In this document: one piece after another, positions 18,931-28,234 of the stretch | Layout of the letters: the number at the start of each line of letters is the position of its first letter | How positions within the stretch are numbered: position 1 is the stretch's first letter | Origin: Epilithonimonas caeni DSM 17710 | GTDB taxonomy: Bacteria > Bacteroidota > Bacteroidia > Flavobacteriales > Weeksellaceae | Reading direction: 5' to 3' | DNA: 64,000 bases | Assembly: GCF_000426465.1 (NCBI RefSeq) | Contig: NZ_AUFK01000009.1 | Span: forward strand, 496,001-560,000 | Notes under the pieces: model-generated | What the model was told of the DNA's origin: nothing | Seen by the model: only the letters and a program-made list of their open reading frames with translations | Databases searched by the model: none | Translations under genes and position numbers: made by a program

Positions 18931-21393
18931 TTATTTCATTTTTAAAATATAAGTTTTTCCTGCTTCAGTCGGGAAATCGTACATTACCGATTCTTTTATT
19001 TCTACAGGATTTAATTTAGCTTCGCTGGAGATCATTGGTTCCTTAATTTCAGGTGTTTCAAAAAAAGGATTCGGGTTTTTGCCTTCTGCTTTTTTGAGTT
19101 TTACATTTCCTGTTAATTTCATTTCGTTCGGAATTCTGATTCTGCAGTTTCCACCTAAATTTGATTTTATGATGATTTCTTTCGCTTTATTATTCTCCCA
19201 GATTATGCTGATTTCAAAACCTCCATACGTTTTCAGGCCAGCAATTTTTCCGTTTTTCCACTCGTCTGGAAGTGCGGGAAGAATGTCGATGAAACCGTTT
19301 TGGGTTTGCAAAAGCATTTCGGTAATTCCGGAAGTACAGCCAAAATTTCCATCTATCTGGAACGGCGGATGTGCGTCGAAAAGATTCGGATAAGTTCCGC
19401 CTTTGCTGCCCCAGCCGTCTTTTTCTACCAACGATAATTGGTCTTTGATTAATTTATTGGCGTGGTTTCCATCTAATAATTTTGCCCATAGATTTACTTT
19501 CCAGCCCATACTCCAGCCTGTGGAAACGTCACCACGATGCAGTAAAACGGTTTTCGAAGCTTCCAGCAATTCGGGCGTCGTAAAAGGATTGATTTGGTTG
19601 GACGGAAACAATCCGTAGAGATGCGAAACGTGCCTGTGATTATCTTTCGGATTGTCCCAGTCTTCTGCCCATTCCTGCAATTGACCATATCTTCCGATTT
19701 TCATCGGTGGTAATTTTGAAATGATATTGTTCCAAACCGGGATTTTATCTGAGTCTATATTAAGAATTTCTGCTGCTTTTTTTGCCTTCGTAAAAAGGTC
19801 AAACATCAGCTGATTATCCATCGTATTTCCTGCTGCCAAAGCACTTCCCTGATGTCTGTCCGGAATATTCTCGGGAGACATCGATGGACTTACAACCAGC
19901 CAATGATGCGTCGGTTCTTCTATCAGAAAATCTTCATAGAATAGAGCGGCAGATTTTAGAATTGGATAAATGGATTGGAGATAATTTTTATCGCCATTGT
20001 ACAAATATTTTTCCCAAAGATGCTGGGAAAGCCAGGCTCCGCCCATCGGCCACATTCCTGCGTTGGCAAAATCTACAACGCCTGTGATTCTCCAGATATC
20101 CGTATTGTGATGTGCGACCCAACCGCGGCTTTTGTACATCGTTTTTGCCGTTTCTTTTCCGGATTCGCTTAAGTCTTTTACCATCTGAATCAGCGGTTCG
20201 TGCATCTCGGAAAGATTGGTCTTTTCCGCCGGCCAGTAATTCATTTCCGTGTTGATGTTAATGGTGTATTTGCTGTCCCAGGCGGGTTTGTTGGAATTAT
20301 TCCAGATGCCCTGGAGATTGGCTGGCTGACCGCCCGGCTGTGAGGACGAAATCAGGAGATAGCGACCAAACTGATAATATAACGAAATCAATTCCGGGTC
20401 GTAATGGGTTGCGAAATTTTTAATCCGAATGTCGGTTGGTTGTTTTGCTGCTTCGGAAGTTCCTAAGTCGAAATCCACTCTTTTGAAATATTCTTGATAC
20501 GAAGCCAGATGATTTTTCAGTAACGTATTGAAACTTTTTTGTTCTGAGGCCTCGATGTATTTTCTGCTTTTTGAAACTTCGTCTGAGTTTAAAGTTTTGT
20601 AATCTGTGAAATTGGTCGCTATGGAAATTAGAATCAGTACTTCATCAGCATTGCTTACCGAAATTCCATCCCTCAAAACTGCCGTTTTTCCACCTTTATT
20701 GATGAATTTTGCAAGTGTATTGAATTTAACCTGACCCTGAATTCCATCCAAAGTTGAAGACAATCCGTCCATTTGCAAGGTTTTAGAATCAATGGCTACG
20801 ATGTTTTTCTTAAGTTCGCCGTTGAAATTGCTTGTGAAATTCAGTGCATTTTTTTTGTCCGAACTTAATTTAATTACAATAACATTATCAGGAATTGAAG
20901 CGAACACTTCCCTTTTGAAATTAATTCCGTTGGAAGTAAATGTCGTGGTTGTGATTGCTTTTTCAATATCTAATTCCCTGTAATAATTTTTAACATCATT
21001 GACATTACTAAAATCAAGCGTAAAATCGCCAATATTCTGATAGGCCGAACCGTGAAGTGTTTTGGCCGTCAAACCTTTATCCGCAAGAACCTGAGCTCTT
21101 TTGTAATTTCCGTTAAATAAATAATACCGGATAGAATCCAACACTTTTGGTCCATCAGGATTATCATTCCGGGAAGGTCCGCCCGACCAAAAAGAACCTT
21201 CGTTCAGCTGAAGTTTTTCCCGGGAAGGGTCACCAAAAACCATTGCAGCCAATCTTCCGTTTCCAACTGGTAATGCTTCCACCCACTGTTTGGCAGGCTT
21301 GTCATACCAAAGCTTGTTTTTCCCGCCTTTTTGAGCCAGGGAAAATCCGCTTAGAAAAAGACAGATGATTAATATGTAATGTTTTTGGTTCAT
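18931..21393 (-). CDS. GH95 alpha-L-galactosidase or alpha-L-fucosidase
   Basis: Secreted GH95 enzyme of 820 residues, signal peptide 1-20 (cut before QKGGKN). The N-terminal beta domain carries LPVGNGRLAAMVFG. The (alpha/alpha)6 barrel has Asn379 and Asn381 in TININTEMNYWPAE, Glu in SPSMSPEN, and the candidate base Asp in PPFQIDGNFG. In the fucosidase AfcA the residue two before the first Asn is His419. Here it is Thr377, as I recall for the Bacteroides ovatus xylan-PUL alpha-L-galactosidase. That favours L-galactose over L-fucose. The gene follows the ExuT-like carrier by 7 bp, so it shares a transcript with the uronate genes. Family is firm; specificity is inference from one position. Confidence 0.88.
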   Translation of the reverse strand: MNQKHYILIICLFLSGFSLAQKGGKNKLWYDKPAKQWVEALPVGNGRLAAMVFGDPSREKLQLNEGSFWSGGPSRNDNPDGPKVLDSIRYYLFNGNYKRAQVLADKGLTAKTLHGSAYQNIGDFTLDFSNVNDVKNYYRELDIEKAITTTTFTSNGINFKREVFASIPDNVIVIKLSSDKKNALNFTSNFNGELKKNIVAIDSKTLQMDGLSSTLDGIQGQVKFNTLAKFINKGGKTAVLRDGISVSNADEVLILISIATNFTDYKTLNSDEVSKSRKYIEASEQKSFNTLLKNHLASYQEYFKRVDFDLGTSEAAKQPTDIRIKNFATHYDPELISLYYQFGRYLLISSSQPGGQPANLQGIWNNSNKPAWDSKYTININTEMNYWPAEKTNLSEMHEPLIQMVKDLSESGKETAKTMYKSRGWVAHHNTDIWRITGVVDFANAGMWPMGGAWLSQHLWEKYLYNGDKNYLQSIYPILKSAALFYEDFLIEEPTHHWLVVSPSMSPENIPDRHQGSALAAGNTMDNQLMFDLFTKAKKAAEILNIDSDKIPVWNNIISKLPPMKIGRYGQLQEWAEDWDNPKDNHRHVSHLYGLFPSNQINPFTTPELLEASKTVLLHRGDVSTGWSMGWKVNLWAKLLDGNHANKLIKDQLSLVEKDGWGSKGGTYPNLFDAHPPFQIDGNFGCTSGITEMLLQTQNGFIDILPALPDEWKNGKIAGLKTYGGFEISIIWENNKAKEIIIKSNLGGNCRIRIPNEMKLTGNVKLKKAEGKNPNPFFETPEIKEPMISSEAKLNPVEIKESVMYDFPTEAGKTYILKMK

Positions 21394-21400
21394 TTATTTT

Positions 21401-22684
21401 TTAACTGATTTTTACAGCCGGTTTTCTGTTAATTAATTTAATTACCAACCAGGCTGCAACATAAGACATTCCGGCAATAAAGAAAATGATGCTATAACCT
21501 CCATTAATATTTCCTGATTTTTTGAATGCATCCAAAACAATTCCGATGAACAGCGGGAAAATAATTCCTGCAACAGAACCCAGCATTCCACCAAATCCAA
21601 TGACAGAGCTTACATAATTATTGGGAAGCCTGTCGCCAACGCTTGTCATCAGATTCGCTCCCCAACCTTGATGTGCAGCTGTTGCAAATGCAATTACAAC
21701 TGTTATCATCCACATATTATCCAGGTATTTTGAAAACATCACCGGAACTACCAGCAATGCAAATAATAGCATTGTAAAATTCCGGGCTCTGCTGATTTCC
21801 CAGCCTTTCTTGATTAAAGCAGAAGACAAATAACCGCCCCCAATACTGCCTATTGTTGTTCCTCCATAAATTAAAATCAATGGTAATGAAGGTTTCGTCA
21901 AATCCATTTTGAAAACATCTGCAAAATAAGCCGGTAACCAAAACATAAAGAAATACCAGATCGGGTCGGTCATCATTTTCCCGATGGCAAAAGACCAAGT
22001 TGCTTTCAGTTTCAGAATATCTTTAAGAGGTGCACTTGGAAGGTTGTTTTGATTCTCCTCCTGGTCACTTTTGATGTAAGCCAGTTCTTCTGCAGAGAGA
22101 TTTTTATTATCTTCGGGTTTGTTGTAAAAACGCCACCAAAGTACAAGCCATAAAAGCCCGGCCGCTCCAATCCAGACAAAAGTCTCCTGCCAGCCATAAT
22201 GTCCTAAAATAAACGGTACCAAAACAGGTGCTAAAATAGCCCCGACTGTTGCTCCCGAATTGAAAATCCCTGTCGCCAAAGCTCTTTCTTTTTTGGGAAA
22301 CCATTCCGCTACAGATTTTATCGCGGCCGGAAAGTTACCCGCTTCTGAAAGTCCCAATGCTGTTCTAGCAAACAAAAATCCGATGGTACTTTTCACGAAA
22401 CCATGACCAATAGATGCCAAACTCCAAACCACCAAAGACACAGCATATCCGATTTTGGAACCCACTTTATCTACAAACCTTCCCATCAAAAGATTTCCCA
22501 AAGCATACGATGCCGTGAAAGCCATCACAATATAGCTGTAATCTTTTTCTGTCCAGCTAAATTCTGCTTCCAAAGTAGGTTTCAGAAGGCCCATCACCTG
22601 GCGGTCGAGATAATTGATTGTTGTTGCCAGAAAAACTAGGAACAACATAAACCATCTCAGATTCTTTTTTTGTGGTGCCTGCAT
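21401..22684 (-). CDS. exuT: MFS hexuronate transporter, ExuT-like
   Basis: Inner-membrane carrier of 427 residues with about 12 membrane helices, of the anion:cation symporter branch of the MFS. NYLDRQVMG in helix 1, GRFVDKVGSK in the loop between helices 2 and 3, and RTALGLSEAGNFPAAIKSVAEWFP are typical of hexuronate transporters. It is 1 bp from the KDPG aldolase gene and heads into GH95. That placement, inside a complete glucuronate pathway, supports uptake of glucuronate or galacturonate. The exact substrate is inferred. Confidence 0.88.
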   Translation of the reverse strand: MQAPQKKNLRWFMLFLVFLATTINYLDRQVMGLLKPTLEAEFSWTEKDYSYIVMAFTASYALGNLLMGRFVDKVGSKIGYAVSLVVWSLASIGHGFVKSTIGFLFARTALGLSEAGNFPAAIKSVAEWFPKKERALATGIFNSGATVGAILAPVLVPFILGHYGWQETFVWIGAAGLLWLVLWWRFYNKPEDNKNLSAEELAYIKSDQEENQNNLPSAPLKDILKLKATWSFAIGKMMTDPIWYFFMFWLPAYFADVFKMDLTKPSLPLILIYGGTTIGSIGGGYLSSALIKKGWEISRARNFTMLLFALLVVPVMFSKYLDNMWMITVVIAFATAAHQGWGANLMTSVGDRLPNNYVSSVIGFGGMLGSVAGIIFPLFIGIVLDAFKKSGNINGGYSIIFFIAGMSYVAAWLVIKLINRKPAVKIS

Positions 22685-22685
22685 C

Positions 22686-23324
22686 TTATTCTTGATTTAA
22701 GAGGGATAATAATTGTTCAACTTTTTCTTTTAGCTGTTCATCGGAAAATTCTTTTTTGACCAAAGCACTTCCAAGTCCGACCGCAACTACACCTCCGCTC
22801 ATCCATTCGGAAATATCCTGAGCTTCTGCATGGATTCCGCCTGTCAGCATAAATTCCATTTCCGGGAAAACCGGAGAAATCGATTTGATGTAATTTTTAC
22901 CGGCCAAATCCGCAGGAAAAACCTTTACCATTCTCAATCCGTTTTGATAAGCGATATTGATCTCCGACGGCGTGAAACATCCCGGAATCAACAGAATATT
23001 TTTGTCAACAGAATGTTTCACCAACTCTTCATTAATGATTGGCGTAATGATAAAATCAGCTTTTTCATCAATGAAAGCATCCATTTCTGAAATATTTTTC
23101 ACTGTTCCGATTCCTAAAGAGAGTTCCGGAAATTCTGTTACTGCTAATTCTTTCAGTTTTCTGAAATTTTCTAAAGCCAATTCCCCACGATTGGTATATT
23201 CTACCGCATGGATTCCTGCTTCATAAAGCGATTTCACAATCGATTTTGAAACCTCTAAAGAATCATTGTAAAACAATGGAACTATCTTCTGGTCTTTTAT
23301 TTTTTGTATGATTTTTAAACTCAT
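22686..23324 (-). CDS. eda: 2-keto-3-deoxy-6-phosphogluconate (KDPG) aldolase
   Basis: Cytoplasmic class I aldolase of 212 residues that splits KDPG into pyruvate and glyceraldehyde-3-phosphate, the last step of uronate breakdown. The Schiff-base lysine is Lys134 in RMVKVFPADLAG. Glu42 in HAVEYTNRG fits the catalytic glutamate, though the usual EVTLR reads EYTNR. LGIGTV and MLTGGI are the other conserved strands. The ATG overlaps the end of the KDG kinase gene by 4 bp, so the two are translationally coupled. Confidence 0.93.
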   Translation of the reverse strand: MSLKIIQKIKDQKIVPLFYNDSLEVSKSIVKSLYEAGIHAVEYTNRGELALENFRKLKELAVTEFPELSLGIGTVKNISEMDAFIDEKADFIITPIINEELVKHSVDKNILLIPGCFTPSEINIAYQNGLRMVKVFPADLAGKNYIKSISPVFPEMEFMLTGGIHAEAQDISEWMSGGVVAVGLGSALVKKEFSDEQLKEKVEQLLSLLNQE

Positions 23325-24319
23325 AAATTTTCGATATTAATCGTTTCGTTGATGGTGTCGCCTTGTACAAAAAGTTTTTTGAAAGCCACTTTTACAGCAT
23401 CATCCAGGATTTTTTGGATTGAATTTCCTTTTATGCTTCCGTGAATCAAAGCTGCCATAAATGAATCGCCGCTGCCGACTCTTTCCAAAATCTTATTCGA
23501 ATAATATTGCTCTGAAATGAATAATTTCTCTTCAGAATATATTGTCGCAAAATAATTGACCTCATCACCTTTTGTGAATCGGAATGTGTTGGCAATCAAT
23601 CCTACATTCGGATATTTTTTCTGAATTTCTGATGCTGATTTTTCAGCTTGTTTTAGAAGATTCTTATCATTAAAATTTCCATTTAATTCGTATTCAATTG
23701 GAATATTCAAGAATTCCTGAATCGACCAGATATTTCCCATTAAAACCTTAACGAATGGCATTAATTGAGAGATTTTATCATAAGGATTCTGATGCTGCCA
23801 AAGTGATGCACGGTAATTCAAATCCAAAGAAACTTTGATATTTCGGGCATTGGCTTTCTTCATCAAATCAAGACATTTCCGGAAAGCATTCTCGCTCAAA
23901 GCAGGCGTAATTGTACTGATATGAAGCCAGGTTACATCCTTAAAGACTTCGTCATCAGAAAAACCTGAAAAATCCGATTCTGTGAAAACTGACGGGAAAC
24001 GGTCGTAAATGACTTTCGCATTCTGCATATCGCCATCAAAAGGAAGGTAAAAAGCTCCCATCCTGCCATTTGACTTCTCTGCAAGAACTTTTATTTTTTC
24101 ATCATTTAATTTTAATTCCAACTGATTGCCGAGATAATTTTCCGGTAACGCAGAATACAGAGAAACCTGATTTCCCCATCTCGAAAGTGCCGAAGCAACA
24201 TTATACTCAGCTCCGCCAACGTAAATTTTGAGAGCTTGATTTTTCAGCCAAGTTCCTTCAGAATCCGGAGCGAAATGCAAAAGCAATTCGCCGAAACATA
24301 AAATTTTTTTTGAAGCCAT
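23321..24319 (-). CDS. kdgK: 2-keto-3-deoxygluconate kinase (PfkB/ribokinase fold)
   Basis: Sugar kinase of 332 residues phosphorylating KDG to KDPG. It has the PfkB N-terminal pattern with GGAEYNVASALSRWG and the C-terminal signature VGSGDSFMAALIHG, where Asp285 is the catalytic base. The gene lies directly upstream of the aldolase (4-bp overlap). Its own upstream gap carries hairpin repeats, which suggests that the kdgK-eda-exuT-GH95 block is a transcript segment of its own. The KDG assignment rests on this context plus family fit. Confidence 0.92.
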   Translation of the reverse strand: MASKKILCFGELLLHFAPDSEGTWLKNQALKIYVGGAEYNVASALSRWGNQVSLYSALPENYLGNQLELKLNDEKIKVLAEKSNGRMGAFYLPFDGDMQNAKVIYDRFPSVFTESDFSGFSDDEVFKDVTWLHISTITPALSENAFRKCLDLMKKANARNIKVSLDLNYRASLWQHQNPYDKISQLMPFVKVLMGNIWSIQEFLNIPIEYELNGNFNDKNLLKQAEKSASEIQKKYPNVGLIANTFRFTKGDEVNYFATIYSEEKLFISEQYYSNKILERVGSGDSFMAALIHGSIKGNSIQKILDDAVKVAFKKLFVQGDTINETINIENL

Positions 24320-24329
24320 TTTTTTTGTT

Positions 24330-24447
24330 GAACCCTTCGGGTTCTAAATTCATTTACATAAATCCCACAGGTTACACCTGCGGCTATTATATTGAACCCT
24401 CGGGTTCTGTGAAATATTATTTTAGTTTAATAGGACTTCATCCTATT
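24330..24447. repeat. Hairpin repeat cluster upstream of kdgK
   Basis: In order: GAACCC-TTC-GGGTTC (24330-24344), a perfect 6-bp stem; CCACAGGT-TAC-ACCTGCGG (24365-24383); GAACCC-TC-GGGTTC (24394-24407); and AATAGGA-CTTCA-TCCTATT (24429-24447). The first three repeat the two-hairpin unit found in neighbouring gaps. Confidence 0.75.
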
Positions 24448-24475
24448 CTTTATTAATTCTTCCCTTCAGGACTTT

Positions 24476-25894
24476 TCATATTTCAAAGTAATTTTTCGCA
24501 TTATAATAACAGATATCCTGAATGATTTTTCCAACCCATTTTTCGTCATCGGGAATAAGACCTTTTTCCATCTCGCTTCCGAACATATTACAAAGCAATC
24601 GTCTGAAATATTCGTGTCTCGAGAATGACAAAAAACTTCTGGAATCGGTCAGCATTCCGATAAATGTGCTGATAAGTCCAATATTGGAAAGCGTGTTCAT
24701 CTGCTTCTGCATCCCATCCAGCTGGTCCAGAAACCACCAGGCGGCGCCGAACTGTACTTTTGACTTGATTCCGGATTCGTTGAAATTGCCTGCAAGAGAT
24801 GCCAGAACTTCATTATAAACCGGGTTCAGATTATAAATAATTGTTTTTGCAAGCTCGCCTTTGGAATTGAGCTCGTCAAAAAGAACGCTCATTCTTTGTG
24901 CAAAATATTGTTCTCCAATCGCATCAAAACCGGTATTTGCTCCGATATTTTTCAGCATCAGTGAATTGTTATTTCTGGTTGCGCCAACGTGAAACTGCTG
25001 AACCCAGCCTTTATCAGAATACATTTTGCAGAGCTCTTTCAAAAGAAATCCACAAAGCGCATCCGGATTGGAAAATGTAAGTTGGTTACCTTTTAGAAAT
25101 TCTGAAAATTCTTTTTCTAAATCCGAATTCCATCGGGTCGTGTCAGGAAAATATTCGAAGCCGTGGTCTGAAACTTTTGCGCCAATCTCATCAAAGTAAT
25201 TGATTCGGGATTCAAGTGCGTTTAGTAAATCTGAAACCGAATTAATATTGATTCCTGAAGCTTTTTCAAGTTTTTTAATATTGAGAATATAAGAATCGGA
25301 ATCAATAATGTTGATGTAAACATCCGGACGAAAGCTTGGTAAAACCGTTGTATTAAAGTTACTTGCTTTTAATTCTTTATGATAATCCAGATTGTCAGCC
25401 GGGTCATCTGTTGTACAAAGTGCTTCGACTTTATAATTTTTGAGCAGATTCTGTGGCGTAAATCCAGGTTGCTGTAAAACACCCTGCATCGAGCTGTAAA
25501 TTTCGTCCGCATTTTTGCCAGACAAATATTCCTTAATCCCGAAAGAATTTTTGAGCTCCAGATGTGTCCAGTGAAACAAGGGATTCCGAAGCGTATAAGG
25601 AACTGTTTCTGCCCATTTTTGGAATTTTTCCTCGTCGGTTACCTGTCCGGAAATGAATCGCTCGTCAATCCCAAAATTCCGCATCGCACGCCATTTGTAA
25701 TGGTCGCCATCCAGCCAAATCGCTGTCGGAGAACGGAAATTCTGATTATCTGAAATGACCTGAGGCTCCAGATGATTGTGATAATCGATAATCGGCATTC
25801 CTTCCGCATAGCCAAAATAGAGATTCTCCGCCTTTGCCGATTCCAGCAAAAATGATTCTCCGAAAATTCCTTTATTTTTAATGGAATGATTCAT
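24476..25894 (-). CDS. uxaC: Uronate (glucuronate/galacturonate) isomerase
   Basis: Metal-dependent isomerase of 472 residues converting D-glucuronate to D-fructuronate (or galacturonate to tagaturonate), first cytoplasmic step of the route. The metal-binding [13 protein letters not shown] and the block [10 protein letters not shown] match the family. [26 protein letters not shown]-type sequence near the C-terminus (here [11 protein letters not shown]) is also characteristic. Full length for the family. It is separated from the SDR gene upstream by a terminator-like hairpin and from kdgK downstream by repeats. Confidence 0.95.
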   Translation of the reverse strand: [472 protein letters not shown]

Positions 25895-25929
25895 TATTCA
25901 ATTTTTTTAAATCAAATCTCTATTGATTC

Positions 25930-25949
25930 AGATAAGATTTATTTTATCT
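25930..25949. promoter_or_regulatory. Inverted repeat AGATAA-N8-TTATCT upstream of uxaC
   Basis: A short inverted repeat, 35-55 bp before the uxaC start, shares the GATAA/TTATC core of the palindromes upstream of the Nudix-type regulator. It may be a weak site for the same protein. The match is short and could be chance in A/T-rich DNA. Confidence 0.25.
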
Positions 25950-25973
25950 TTATTATAAGAAAATCGTTAAAAA

Positions 25974-26010
25974 CAAGACCTTAAACTATGAGAAAATTAT
26001 TAAGGCCTTG
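25974..26010 (-). terminator. Terminator-like hairpin between SDR gene and uxaC
   Basis: On the minus strand CAAGGCCTTAA pairs with TTAAGGTCTTG (11 bp with one G-T pair) across a 15-base loop, followed by TTTTTAAC. It lies about 30 bp after the SDR stop codon. It could end or attenuate the transcript coming from the SusCD side. Confidence 0.55.
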
Positions 26011-26040
26011 CTCACTATATAAAGAAAATAATATTCAATT

Positions 26041-26856
26041 TTAAACGCCACTGAATGCACTGAAACCACCATCAACAGGTATTAAAGCTCCGGTAATGAA
26101 GCTTGCGGCATCTGAGCAGAGAAACTGTACGGCTCCATTCAGTTCTTCCACTTCTCCGAATCTTTGCATCGGTGTTTTGGCAATCACTTTTTTGCTTCTA
26201 TCTGTCAAAGAACCATCCGGATGCAGTAAAATAGCACGATTTTGGTCACCAATGAAAAACCCGGGCGCAACAGCATTTACACGGATTTTGTCCCCGAATT
26301 TCAGTGCCAAATCCGAAGCCAGCCATTGGGTAAAATTGGTAATTGCCGACTTCGCTGCCGAATATCCGGCTACTCTTGTAATCGCCGAATAAGCGGCCAT
26401 TGAAGAAATATTAACAATGCTTCCGCTTCCCTGCTCCGCCATTACTTTCCCGAAAACATAGCTTGGATAAACGGTTCCGTTGATGTTGAGATCAGTGACC
26501 TCATCCCATCCTTCCATATTCATATCGAAAAAAGATTGTTCAGGAGATAAAGTTGCCGTGGGAATATTTCCGCCCGCAATGTTCAGCAGAATGTCTATTT
26601 TGCCATACTTTTCGATGATTTTTTTAGAAGCAGCTTCGAGGCTTTCGATGTTCATTACATTGGCTTCTACGGCAAATGCGTCACCACCCAAATTGGCCAG
26701 TTCTTTTACACGAGCATCCAAAGTTTCCTGATTTCTGCCTACTGCAACAATTTTTGCCCCAGCCTCGATAAAACTTTTTGCCAAACTTCCACCCAAAACG
26801 CCGGAAGCGCCTGTGATGACCGCTACTTTATCTTTTATGCTGAATATTTCGTTCAT
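26041..26856 (-). CDS. uxuB: SDR-family D-mannonate oxidoreductase (fructuronate reductase)
   Basis: Short-chain dehydrogenase of 271 residues. The nucleotide-binding TGASGVLGGS (16-24) and the NNAG-equivalent NIAGG are present. The catalytic set is Ser151/152, Tyr165 and Lys169 (NISSMAAYS, AGYSAAKSA). In this position, between uronate isomerase and mannonate dehydratase, it should reduce fructuronate to mannonate. This is the SDR type used by Bacillus subtilis UxuB rather than the long-chain enzyme of Escherichia coli. Gluconate or KduD-type oxidation is the main alternative; context favours UxuB. Confidence 0.85.
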   Translation of the reverse strand: MNEIFSIKDKVAVITGASGVLGGSLAKSFIEAGAKIVAVGRNQETLDARVKELANLGGDAFAVEANVMNIESLEAASKKIIEKYGKIDILLNIAGGNIPTATLSPEQSFFDMNMEGWDEVTDLNINGTVYPSYVFGKVMAEQGSGSIVNISSMAAYSAITRVAGYSAAKSAITNFTQWLASDLALKFGDKIRVNAVAPGFFIGDQNRAILLHPDGSLTDRSKKVIAKTPMQRFGEVEELNGAVQFLCSDAASFITGALIPVDGGFSAFSGV

Positions 26857-26881
26857 TATAATATTAATGATAATTGATATT

Positions 26882-27034
26882 GAACCCTTCGGGTTCCTTT
26901 TGTATTAATTTTATTTTTTCTCATAGATTTTACCTACGGCTATTCATATTGAACCCTTCGGGTTCGTTGGAAATTACATCCGATTTTTTCCATAGGTTGC
27001 TCCTACGGCTACTGATATTGAATCCTTCGGATTC
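26882..27034. repeat. Hairpin repeat cluster between uxuA and uxuB
   Basis: Three repeats of the unit: GAACCC-TTC-GGGTTC at 26882-26896 and again at 26951-26965, and GAATCC-TTC-GGATTC at 27020-27034. They alternate with CATAGATTTTACCTACGG (near 26922) and CCATAGGTTGCTCCTACGG (26990-27008). The third copy carries a C-to-T and a G-to-A change at paired positions, keeping the stem intact. Confidence 0.8.
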
Positions 27035-27040
27035 TTTCTT

Positions 27041-28210
27041 TTAATTTGATTCAGAATTGACAGCTGCCATAACGCCTTCTATTTGTCCTAGAGCCAACAT
27101 TCTTCCTAAGAAAGAATAACCGGGATTGTAGCCTTTATCAATATCTTCCGACAAGAGTCTTCCGTGGTCTATTCTCATTGGTAAATCGGAATTTTCTTTT
27201 TCGAATACACGGATAACGTCGATTAATTTTCCCCTACCTGTTAAATGATGCGCTTCGATGAAGTCTCCGTTTTCAAAAACATTCGTACTTCTGAGGTGAA
27301 CAAATTTTGTTCTGTGGGCATATTTCTGAGCTAATTTTGGAACATCATTCTGAAGATTTGCACTTAAAGAACCTGCGCAGAAAGTCAGTCCGTTGTGAGG
27401 ATTATCTACTGCGTTCAAAAACCAATCGATGTCGTCTTCATTGGTTACGATTCTTGGTAAACCAAGCAATGCAAATGGCGGATCGTCTGGATGGACACAC
27501 ATTTGAATATTCCATTCTTCGCAAACCGGCATTATTTTTTCGAGGAAATATTTTAAATTTTCACGAAGCTGATCTTTATCTATTCCATCGTATAATGCTA
27601 ATAAATTTTTGAATTTTTCTACAGGATTCAATTCGCCTTCTTTAATATTTCCATTAACGAATCCTTGTGTCTTTACAATAACTGAGTCTATCAAATCATT
27701 GTTATCCGCTTCTGTCAGAGTATTTTTTAATTCCTCAACTTTTTTAAGAATTTCAGACGTATAATCGTTTTCTGCTCCATCTCTTTTGAGAATATGGATT
27801 TCGAAATAGGCAAATCTCGCTTTATCAAAATACAATGACGATGAACCGTCTTCCCATTCATAGAAAAGGTCTGTCCTTGCCCAATCGAGAACCGGCATAA
27901 AGTTGTAACAAACTGTTGTAACGCCTGCTTTACCAAGATTTTCGAGACTTTTGATATAATTTTGTATTAAAAAATCACGGTCTTCACCACCGTATTTGAT
28001 TGCTTCGCTCACTGGCAGGCTTTCCACCACAGACCAGCGAAGCCCGTAACTTTCTATATAGTTTTTGTAATCATTAATAGCCTCCAAACTCCAGATTTCT
28101 CCGTTCGGAACATCGTGCAATGCGGAAACAATGCCTTCCACACCAATCTGTCGAAGCGTTTGTAATTTTATTTTATCATTCTTCCCAAACCAACGCCATG
28201 TTTTTTCCAT
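27041..28210 (-). CDS. uxuA: D-mannonate dehydratase
   Basis: Cytoplasmic dehydratase of 389 residues forming 2-keto-3-deoxygluconate from mannonate. I start it at MEKTWRWFGKND; the open frame extends 9 codons further, but there it enters the hairpin between susD and uxuA. Conserved blocks are MEKTWRWFG, CYNFMPVLDWARTDL, MCVHPDDPPFALLGLPRIV, HLRSTN and MRIDHGR. Length is normal for the family. It is the first gene after SusC/SusD in the transcript. Confidence 0.95.
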   Translation of the reverse strand: MEKTWRWFGKNDKIKLQTLRQIGVEGIVSALHDVPNGEIWSLEAINDYKNYIESYGLRWSVVESLPVSEAIKYGGEDRDFLIQNYIKSLENLGKAGVTTVCYNFMPVLDWARTDLFYEWEDGSSSLYFDKARFAYFEIHILKRDGAENDYTSEILKKVEELKNTLTEADNNDLIDSVIVKTQGFVNGNIKEGELNPVEKFKNLLALYDGIDKDQLRENLKYFLEKIMPVCEEWNIQMCVHPDDPPFALLGLPRIVTNEDDIDWFLNAVDNPHNGLTFCAGSLSANLQNDVPKLAQKYAHRTKFVHLRSTNVFENGDFIEAHHLTGRGKLIDVIRVFEKENSDLPMRIDHGRLLSEDIDKGYNPGYSFLGRMLALGQIEGVMAAVNSESN

Positions 28211-28234
28211 AATATATATTTTTAAATCATCAAA

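Noticed and set aside
18801-19019. 72-codon plus-strand frame across the G+C-rich repeat
   Set aside because: Half lies in the repeat and half antisense to GH95.
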